A DNA stretch of 64,000 nt from Acetobacteraceae bacterium ESL0709. GTDB lineage: Bacteria; Pseudomonadota; Alphaproteobacteria; Acetobacterales; Acetobacteraceae. This document shows positions 58,100 through 64,000 of the stretch, piece after piece. The stretch spans positions 682,001 to 746,000 of the forward strand of contig JAQTIA010000003.1 of NCBI GenBank assembly GCA_029433415.1, given 5' to 3'. Numbering within the stretch: the stretch's first letter is position 1; each line of letters starts with the position of its first letter. The notes under the pieces are model-generated. The model worked only from the letters and a program-made list of their open reading frames with translations, had not been told where the DNA came from and ran no database searches. Both the position numbers and the translations under genes were made by a program.

Positions 58100-59164
58100 T
58101 CAGTAAAAAAAATTCCACGGATATTCATCCGTTTTCAATATCCCGAATGTCTTTCGGAGCATGTAATCAGAGACACTGACCTCATTAAATAACCTGCTAT
58201 AGTGCTCCCAGCCCTTATAGGCGCTTTTCTGAAGCTCTTCCGGGTTCCGGATATAGTAACGGATACGGTCACAAAGCTCCTCAACAGAACTGAAGAAAAT
58301 CATCTCATCTTCTGAGAAAAACCTGTCGTAACCAATTGCCCTCTCAATAGCGACAAGCTGGCCATTACCTATCATATGAGCCAAACGGTCAGAACTATAT
58401 AAAGCATAGTCAGAGCGTCGGCTGATATTCAACCCAATTGCAGAATTCTCAAGCAACTCGACATAATGATAACCACTTCTGTAAGGCTGTTGCCTCACCC
58501 CCGCATAGGCAAATCTGGTTTCTGCTGGAAGTCTGCCTTCCAGCATGACGCAAAATTCGTCCATCTGCCAATAACGTCCGCATATTTCCCTCAAACGATC
58601 TGGATTTCCACAGGAATAGAAAACGTCATAAGGCAAATGCTTTGATTCGAAATTTCGCCCCCGTTCAACGGAAAGATCTACAGGGTTAGGCAAAAACCCA
58701 ACAATTTTTGTATCTCCCAGGAGACCATAAAGATGACGTTCCCCTGTTGAGACAAAGCTTGCATCCACAACTTCATGACGCGCCACAACATCCAGACGGT
58801 TCTGCTCCACGAAAAGTGCATCAATATTCCATTGAATCGCTTTCATATCTGGCAGAACCTGCCGGATTTCAGAAATAATCTCAGGCGGGATCATATAGCC
58901 ATGCCCAAGAATCAGAACATCCGGGCGGAAAGAGGCCACCGTCTTTTTCAGGGCATGCCACATGGCCTTCCGCCCCAATAAGCGACTGTTAAAAAAGCCG
59001 TAATGACGCGCTACATCCCTGTACGAAAAATTAAGAACGTAATGGCCATTACGAATAAAACCGTTGGAAAGCTTCCCGCCCACACTGAATAGCCCGGGAG
59101 AGCGTTCCTTCAATGACGTAAAAAAATCCCCCACATGCAAGATTTTCAATGAGGACAGAGTCAT
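58100..59164 (-). CDS. CgeB/GT4-like glycosyltransferase
   Basis: This 354-residue protein resembles glycosyltransferases of the CgeB/group 1 type (GT-B fold). It begins LKILHVGDFFTSLKERSPG and has ALFVEQNRLDVVARHEVVDAS near residue 118, VGFLPNPVDLS near 150, and a C-terminal nucleotide-sugar domain with ENSAIGLNISRRSDYALYSS near 240 and NGQLVAIERAIGYDRFFSED near 270. The CgeB-like pattern (E near the sugar nucleotide, late DXXF) is present. It lies 110 bases upstream of the three GT8-like genes on the same strand and probably works on the same glycan. The ribosome binding site is weak. Substrate unknown. Confidence 0.75.
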   Translation of the reverse strand: MTLSSLKILHVGDFFTSLKERSPGLFSVGGKLSNGFIRNGHYVLNFSYRDVARHYGFFNSRLLGRKAMWHALKKTVASFRPDVLILGHGYMIPPEIISEIRQVLPDMKAIQWNIDALFVEQNRLDVVARHEVVDASFVSTGERHLYGLLGDTKIVGFLPNPVDLSVERGRNFESKHLPYDVFYSCGNPDRLREICGRYWQMDEFCVMLEGRLPAETRFAYAGVRQQPYRSGYHYVELLENSAIGLNISRRSDYALYSSDRLAHMIGNGQLVAIERAIGYDRFFSEDEMIFFSSVEELCDRIRYYIRNPEELQKSAYKGWEHYSRLFNEVSVSDYMLRKTFGILKTDEYPWNFFY

Positions 59165-59210
59165 TATATAAAAATATTATCTTGGCGGGAGAACTTCCCT
59201 AAAAAAGAAG

Positions 59211-59834
59211 TTAATCCCCACTCCACCATTTAACAGGTTCCTGCTCTTCGCCACTCTCTGACAAAGGGAGCGTCAGTCTTCTGACCCGAGCTCTGCGTGC
59301 TGCTTCCTCATTTGCGCTAATGGCCCTCTTATCTCGCATCATTTTCAGACGAACATTATCGTCTTTAAGTAGAGTAAGCTTTTTTTCCCGTTCTTCAAGC
59401 TGAAGCTGGTAATGTGCCAGACGCGTCTCAAGAGCACGAAGTTTTATCTTCAGCCTTTCAACTTCGCTTTCGGCAGCCAGAGTGCGCTGTTTCTCCTGCG
59501 TAAGAACCTGCTGAAGCTGTGCAACCTCTTCCGACCCACTATTGTCAGACCGATCAGCCACTGTTTTTGCTGAAAGAACGGCTTTCCGACTGTGACGGCC
59601 AAGATCATTACGATGTTCGACAACAACACTGCCATCATTAACAAAACGACGTCTCTTGACCGAGGGACCGCTCATAAACGGGTTCCCCGCATAAGGCTGA
59701 CGCCCACTCACTTCACCGCCTGACTTGTGGGAAGGACTTCTATCTGATCGTGATCCCAATCTTTCCAGAGCTTCTCTGAGAGACTGCTCCGTGAATTGTG
59801 TATCTTCGGGCATAATGACAGTTCTATATTCCAT
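59211..59834 (-). CDS. Coiled-coil protein of unknown function
   Basis: This protein of about 207 residues starts MEYRTVIMPEDTQFTEQSLR. A basic, Ser/Gly-rich linker (residues 30-95) precedes a coiled coil at about 105-185 (EEVAQLQQVLTQEKQRTLAA, then RALETRLAHYQLQLEEREKKL). It has no signal peptide and is probably cytoplasmic. No family recognised. The ATG at 59834 is one choice; an ATG at 59813 or a TTG at 59885 are possible. It ends 46 bases before the glycosyltransferase gene on the same strand and may be part of that locus. Confidence 0.6.
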   Translation of the reverse strand: MEYRTVIMPEDTQFTEQSLREALERLGSRSDRSPSHKSGGEVSGRQPYAGNPFMSGPSVKRRRFVNDGSVVVEHRNDLGRHSRKAVLSAKTVADRSDNSGSEEVAQLQQVLTQEKQRTLAAESEVERLKIKLRALETRLAHYQLQLEEREKKLTLLKDDNVRLKMMRDKRAISANEEAARRARVRRLTLPLSESGEEQEPVKWWSGD

Positions 59835-60060
59835 TTTTGAAAGACGAATGTTCCCACGACCCCTTTTTACAGAACCTTGCCACAAGGAAAGGACACAGCA
59901 ATCACCGACTCACGACCACGCCGCATGATCCCATCACGCAAGATAACATTCAGTCACCGCGTCTGCGTTATAACGACTATAACTGGTCTTGTCATCAGCA
60001 GAACATGATAAAATAAATTTATGCCGGAAAAATTTATACAATATTAACTTTTTATCTTTT

Positions 60061-60612
60061 CTATTCAGAGGTCAGTAAATCATGAGACTGTTTCTGAAAA
60101 CGTCCTGCTGTAATCATAAAACCATCCCATAATGCCTTAATATCCTTCGAGAAATTTACTTTCTGAGAGTTTTCCTGCAGCTCCAGAATGGTAACCGGGA
60201 GTTTTTTCACTGTTTCGCGCATAAAAGCCCGATCGAATGACCTTCCATAAAGCCTGCTCAAAGAAGACAGTTTCTTCACTTGAGAATCAGATAATGCATC
60301 TGTTAACGCTATGAGATGTTTTTGAGATACTTTCTTGAAGGAGTCCTGCTGGTTTTTATAATCCGTTACAAGTCGCGTCCCGTAAGCCAGAACCACAGGC
60401 TGGTTACTATGCGTCGCAACGAGTGTTCCCAAGGAAACCATCCAGGCTGAGTAACGATTCATCTGGTCAAGGACCATCAGATCCGCCATTGTAAGGGAAA
60501 TTGGTTTTTCCGTTCCAGCTATAGGCAATGCTGGTGGAGGAGGAGGAGACGGTGCTGCGCAGCCATATAAAAAGAGGCTGGATATTACAACAGCAAATTT
60601 TTGAATTTTCAT
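60061..60612 (-). CDS. DUF4142-family lipoprotein
   Basis: This 183-residue protein has a lipobox (SSLFLYGC, Cys near residue 18) and a proline-rich spacer (APSPPPPPALP). The DUF4142 domain follows, with SAWMVSLGTLVATHSNQPVV near residue 55 and a helical ferritin-like layout (FDRAFMRETVKKL near 127). DUF4142 proteins are predicted four-helix bundles of unknown function. It is divergent from the DUF423 gene, 39 bases away. Confidence 0.75.
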   Translation of the reverse strand: MKIQKFAVVISSLFLYGCAAPSPPPPPALPIAGTEKPISLTMADLMVLDQMNRYSAWMVSLGTLVATHSNQPVVLAYGTRLVTDYKNQQDSFKKVSQKHLIALTDALSDSQVKKLSSLSRLYGRSFDRAFMRETVKKLPVTILELQENSQKVNFSKDIKALWDGFMITAGRFQKQSHDLLTSE

Positions 60613-60651
60613 TTACCCATTCCTCTTTCACAGTAAAAAGCGAGCATAATC

Positions 60652-61059
60652 ATGAAAAAAGAATATATCCTTAAAAGCTGCTTTATCCTCGGCGCCCTAT
60701 TTGCAGCAGGTGGCGTTATTCTTCAAGCTATGGCGACACATCTTCCAGCAGATACACTAGCTCAGCCACGAGGACGGGAATTTTTACATAGTGCCGCCGA
60801 TATCCTGCTCTGGCACGGCATCGCCTTATGCGCATTGTCTCCATTACAAGGATATCTCAACCCCATGCGTCAGCTCATTGCCTGCTGTCTCATGAGTATA
60901 GGAACGCTCCTGTTCTCCATCCCTGTCATCCTGTTAGGACTGAACATGATACAGCATGCTGTATCCGCACCCTTTGGCGGTAGTTTACTGATTTTGTCCT
61001 GGCTAATTATGGCGAGCGCTGCTTTTGGCAAGACAAACGTCTTTAATAAACAAAAATAA
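60652..61059 (+). CDS. DUF423-family membrane protein
   Basis: This 135-residue protein has four hydrophobic segments and resembles DUF423 (YgdD-like): GALFAAGGVILQAMATHLP near residue 14, then FLHSAADILLWHGIALCAL near 44 and HAVSAPFGGSLLILSWLIMA near 103. It is an inner membrane protein of unknown role. Its last 57 bases overlap the opposite-strand gene at 61003. Confidence 0.7.
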   Translation: MKKEYILKSCFILGALFAAGGVILQAMATHLPADTLAQPRGREFLHSAADILLWHGIALCALSPLQGYLNPMRQLIACCLMSIGTLLFSIPVILLGLNMIQHAVSAPFGGSLLILSWLIMASAAFGKTNVFNKQK

Positions 61060-61326
61060 AATCTGCATAATCAGGGCAAGAACAAAACATCCTGTAATAA
61101 TTGCCACCAAAAGAATCTGCTCTCGCCCCAAGGCCGTTTCTATATGAAAAACCCCATAAAGGCGTGGCCAGATTTCAGCTGCGACCAGTCTCTGCACCAT
61201 AGACCGCGCGGGAGAGCAAAACCGCACCGCCACCACCATAAGCAATGTCAACGAAACAAGGGAAATCGTCCTTAACAACGTCGCCAGAGGCGTAACACCC
61301 TGCAAGGACAGATTATATCGCTTCAT
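61003..61326 (-). CDS. Small membrane protein coupled to the aminotransferase gene
   Basis: This protein of about 107 residues starts MKRYNLSLQGVTPLATLLRT and has two membrane segments (ISLVSLTLLMVVAVRF and ILLVAIITGCFVLALIMQILFLF, split around a soluble loop). Its ATG overlaps the stop of the aminotransferase upstream (ATGA at 61326-61323), which supports this start over one 12 codons earlier. The 3' end overlaps the convergent DUF423 gene by 57 bases. No family recognised. Confidence 0.55.
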   Translation of the reverse strand: MKRYNLSLQGVTPLATLLRTISLVSLTLLMVVAVRFCSPARSMVQRLVAAEIWPRLYGVFHIETALGREQILLVAIITGCFVLALIMQILFLFIKDVCLAKSSARHN

Positions 61327-62525
61327 GAACAGCCCAGAACAAACCGCTCCAGCCGCCGGCAAGCTTCCGCCAGTTCTTCATCTGAAGCCGCGAATGAAAG
61401 GCGCAAATGAGAGCCTTTTCCAAAAGAGGAACCCGGCACTGTCGCCAGATGCTGCTCCTCCAGCAAAGCTTCCGCAAGATCCACATCATTATCCAACATG
61501 CGCCCGGAAGGAGTCTTTTTGCCTATCAGTGCTGTAAAACCCGGGAAAGCATAAAATGCACCCTGTGGCATTGCACAGCTGACGCCTGGGATATTCCGCA
61601 AAAATCCCACGACACGATCGCGCCTTTCCTCATAAACGCGCTTCATTGCCTCCACGCCTTCCATAGGACCTGAAAGAACAGCCCGCGCTCCACCTTGCGC
61701 CAGAGTACAAATCCCCGAAGAAATATTACCCTGCACCTTGACCATGGCCTTTATCAAAGCTTCTGGTCCACAGGCAAAACCTACACGCCAGCCCGTCATG
61801 GCATAAGCCTTGCTCACTCCATTGACGATCAGAATACGATCCGCAAGATCAGGCGCAATCTGTGCTAAAGAAACATGTTTCTTGCCGGAGAATGTCAGAT
61901 GTTCATAAATCTCGTCGCTCATGATCATCACATGAGGCGCTTTTCGCAAAACTTCCGCCAACGCCTCAAGATCAGCGCGCTCCATAATGGCGCCCGTCGG
62001 ATTATTGGGAAAATTCAACACAAGCCAGCGCGTCCTTGGCGTGATAGCTTTCGCCAGATCTTCTGCCTTGAGACGGAAGTTATTCTCCTCCAGGCAAGAC
62101 ACTTCAACAGGACACCCACCAAACATCTGCACGATCAGCGGATAACTCACCCAATAAGGCGCAGGGACGATCACCTCATCACCTGCCTCTATTGAGGCCA
62201 TAAAAGCATTAAAAATAATCTGCTTGCCACCATTGGCTACCATCAACCGCGACAAAGGCACATCAAGCGCGTTATCGCGCCTGAACTTATAAGCAACAGC
62301 TTCCAGAAGCGTTTTCTGACCCGCCAGAGGGGGATAACCCGTATGGCCGTCCCTTACCTCTTCAATCGCCCCTTCCAGAGCCTCTTCGGGAGAAGCAAAA
62401 TCAGGCTGCCCCAGTGCGAGGGAAATGACGGGCTTCCCTTCTGCCTTCAGTTCCCTGGCACGCGCCGCCATGGCGATCGTTGCCGGAGACGGAAGAGAAG
62501 CAATACGGGAAGCAGGACGAAACAT
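61323..62525 (-). CDS. Class I aspartate aminotransferase, copy 1
   Basis: This 400-residue PLP enzyme belongs to the aminotransferase I-gamma group of AspC/AatA. PVISLALGQPDFASPEEALE begins near residue 32, NFPNNPTGAIMERADLEALAE near 170, and the PLP lysine is in NGVSKAYAMTGWRVGFACGP near 234. It transfers amino groups between aspartate, glutamate and 2-oxoacids. Its ATG overlaps the stop of the upstream paralogue by one base (TGATG). The preference could be for other substrates, such as aromatic amino acids or prephenate, which this group sometimes uses. Confidence 0.88.
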   Translation of the reverse strand: MFRPASRIASLPSPATIAMAARARELKAEGKPVISLALGQPDFASPEEALEGAIEEVRDGHTGYPPLAGQKTLLEAVAYKFRRDNALDVPLSRLMVANGGKQIIFNAFMASIEAGDEVIVPAPYWVSYPLIVQMFGGCPVEVSCLEENNFRLKAEDLAKAITPRTRWLVLNFPNNPTGAIMERADLEALAEVLRKAPHVMIMSDEIYEHLTFSGKKHVSLAQIAPDLADRILIVNGVSKAYAMTGWRVGFACGPEALIKAMVKVQGNISSGICTLAQGGARAVLSGPMEGVEAMKRVYEERRDRVVGFLRNIPGVSCAMPQGAFYAFPGFTALIGKKTPSGRMLDNDVDLAEALLEEQHLATVPGSSFGKGSHLRLSFAASDEELAEACRRLERFVLGCS

Positions 62526-63727
62526 CAACTCAGACTTTCACAGAATCTCTTGATACGCCGACAAGCTTCCTCCAGAAGTTCCGTACTGGTCGCGTAAGAC
62601 ACACGGAAATATCCCGGCGTCAGGAACGCAGCCCCATGTACGGCCGCAACACCTGTCTCTTCCAGGAGAGACGTCACAAAATCCTCGCAGCTTGCGATTT
62701 TCCTGCCAGTACTTGTCTTCTTCCCGATCAGGCTCCTGACAGACACAAAAGCATAGAAAGCACCGTCTGGCCGGCCACATTCCAGTCCATCAACCTGCGA
62801 GAGTCTGGAAACGACCAGATCACGTCTGGTCTGATAAACCTCCCGCATCTCACTGACACAATTCTGTGGCCCCGACATCGCCGCAACCGTCGCTGCCTGA
62901 GCAATGGAACAGGGATTACTCGTACTCTGACTCTGCAACTTGATCAGCTGCTTCGTAAAAGCCTCAGGTGCAGCAGAAAAGCCGATACGCCAGCCTGTCA
63001 TAGCATAAGCCTTGCTGACGCCGTTCATAGTCACAGTCCGGTCCCTCAAACGCGGCTCAACCTGCACAATCGTTTTCGACACACGCCCATCGTAAATCAG
63101 CTTTGCATAAATATCGTCTGCAAAAATCCAGATATCCGGATAATCAAGCAGAACATCTGTCAGAGCTCTCAGCTCCTGCTCAGAATAGGCGGCTCCTGTC
63201 GGGTTACAGGGTGAATTGATCATGAACCACTTTGTCCGCTCGGTAATGGCACCACGCAACTGCTCCGCAGTCAGGCGAAAACCATTTTCTGGGCTGGTCT
63301 GCACGATCACAGGCACACCGTCAGCCAGACGAACAATATCAGGATAAGAAACCCACGCAGGTGCGGGAATAATCACCTCATCACCAGCATTGAGACTGGC
63401 CATCAATGCATTGTAAATAACCTGCTTGCCACCAGTAGAAACACAGATCTCTTCCTTTCGATAATCAAGGCCGAAATCAGCATTGAGACGATCAGCCACA
63501 GCCTGCCTGACAGCCGACGTCCCCGCAACATCCGTATATCTCGTCTCACCTTTTGCCAAGGCCTCAATAGCAGCCTGTTTAATAAAATCAGGCGTATCAA
63601 AATCAGGCTCACCGGCCGAAAGACTGATGATATCCTTTCCTTCAGCCTTAAGCTGTCGAGCCTTCTGCGTAATCGCGATTGTCTGGCTGGGAAGGATACG
63701 GTTCATCCGCTCTGCAACAATAGACAT
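62525..63727 (-). CDS. Class I aspartate aminotransferase, copy 2
   Basis: This 400-residue paralogue of the preceding gene has DIISLSAGEPDFDTPDFIKQ near residue 30, NSPCNPTGAAYSEQELRALTD near 170 and the PLP lysine in NGVSKAYAMTGWRIGFSAAP near 235. Its N-terminus (MNRILPSQTIAITQKARQL) matches AatA of Alphaproteobacteria more closely than copy 1, so I take this as the main aspartate aminotransferase. I chose ATG 63727 (MSIVAERMN), five bases after GAGG. It probably shares a transcript with copy 1. Confidence 0.9.
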   Translation of the reverse strand: MSIVAERMNRILPSQTIAITQKARQLKAEGKDIISLSAGEPDFDTPDFIKQAAIEALAKGETRYTDVAGTSAVRQAVADRLNADFGLDYRKEEICVSTGGKQVIYNALMASLNAGDEVIIPAPAWVSYPDIVRLADGVPVIVQTSPENGFRLTAEQLRGAITERTKWFMINSPCNPTGAAYSEQELRALTDVLLDYPDIWIFADDIYAKLIYDGRVSKTIVQVEPRLRDRTVTMNGVSKAYAMTGWRIGFSAAPEAFTKQLIKLQSQSTSNPCSIAQAATVAAMSGPQNCVSEMREVYQTRRDLVVSRLSQVDGLECGRPDGAFYAFVSVRSLIGKKTSTGRKIASCEDFVTSLLEETGVAAVHGAAFLTPGYFRVSYATSTELLEEACRRIKRFCESLS

Positions 63728-63776
63728 CATAACCTCTGACAATCAGATTCCGACAAAATTATAACAAGTTAAAAAT

Positions 63777-64000
63777 TCAGGCCAATTCACTCATTTTTTT
63801 AACGACAGCCTGTCCCATTTCCTCAGTACTGACCATCGCCTCGCCTTTCGTAGCGATATCAGCTGTCCGCAACCCATCTTCAAGAACCCGGGTAACCGCC
63901 ATTTCAATCAGGTCAGCATCTCCAGTTCTTTGGAGAGAATAACGCAGTAACATAGCCAGAGATAGGATTTGCGCAAGAGGATTGGCAATCCCCTTTCCGG
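63777..64000 (-). CDS. leuB: 3-isopropylmalate dehydrogenase, C-terminal part
   Basis: The last 74 codons of a gene that continues beyond the right edge read GKGIANPLAQILSLAMLLRY, then LIEMAVTRVLEDGLRTADIA and a stop at 63777-63779. This is the C-terminus of LeuB, which oxidises 3-isopropylmalate in leucine synthesis. Isocitrate or tartrate dehydrogenases share the fold, but IANPLAQILSLAMLLRYS is typical of LeuB. Confidence 0.88.
   Translation of the reverse strand, partial: GKGIANPLAQILSLAMLLRYSLQRTGDADLIEMAVTRVLEDGLRTADIATKGEAMVSTEEMGQAVVKKMSELA

Overview
The window reads as chromosome of an acetic acid bacterium (Alphaproteobacteria, Acetobacteraceae); I cannot fix the genus. The evidence is a complete alphaproteobacterial dcw cell-wall/division cluster with lpxC, bamD, recN and ligA behind ftsZ, a FtsZ tail of the DIPAYLRR type, a GapR/DUF2312 gene, an IS5-family IS1031-like element, and promoters resembling the alphaproteobacterial sigma-70 pattern (TTGACGS, short spacer, GCTA-like).

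Layout. 1-2.4 kb: lutABC L-lactate oxidation genes on the minus strand, with a dyad sitting on the -10 of the likely promoter. 2.5-6.2 kb: alsS and alsD (pyruvate to acetoin) with a divergent LysR regulator. 6.2-9.3 kb: gapR, zwf, a small membrane protein and rnpB. 9.5-30.1 kb: mraZ, rsmH, ftsL, ftsI, murE, murF, mraY, murD, ftsW, murG, murC, murB, ddl, ftsQ, ftsA, ftsZ, lpxC, all on the plus strand and mostly overlapping or nearly so. 30.2-35.3 kb: bamD, recN, ligA. 35.4-36.9 kb: a tri-haem quinol-peroxidase-type cytochrome c peroxidase behind a perfect FNR box.

36.9-49.5 kb is an accessory zone of lower GC: an intact IS5/IS1031-type insertion with a 3-bp target duplication, a frameshifted pseudogene, a repeat-containing secreted protein, a CNNM/CorC transporter, pncA, a DUF799 protein, small ORFs sharing a direct repeat, a GH144/glycoamylase-like secreted protein, a family of small helical proteins (two intact copies and one decayed), and a run of small secreted, lipo- and membrane proteins with a divergent XRE regulator.

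49.5-53.8 kb returns to core functions: tRNA-Arg, tRNA-Pro, gpt, tRNA-Asn, rnhA, thrB, ispH and a lipoprotein. 53.9-59.9 kb is the least familiar locus: three tandem, overlapping, paralogous GT8-like proteins with a possible beta-trefoil N-terminal domain (only one keeps the DXD motif), a CgeB/GT4-like glycosyltransferase and a coiled-coil protein. 60-64 kb holds a DUF4142 lipoprotein, a DUF423 membrane protein, two tandem class I aspartate aminotransferase paralogues and the 3' end of leuB.

The best candidates for undescribed biology are the GT8-like triplet locus and the two clusters of small unknown proteins at 42.6-43.4 kb and 45.1-49.1 kb. All functions are read from sequence motifs by eye; no database search was run.
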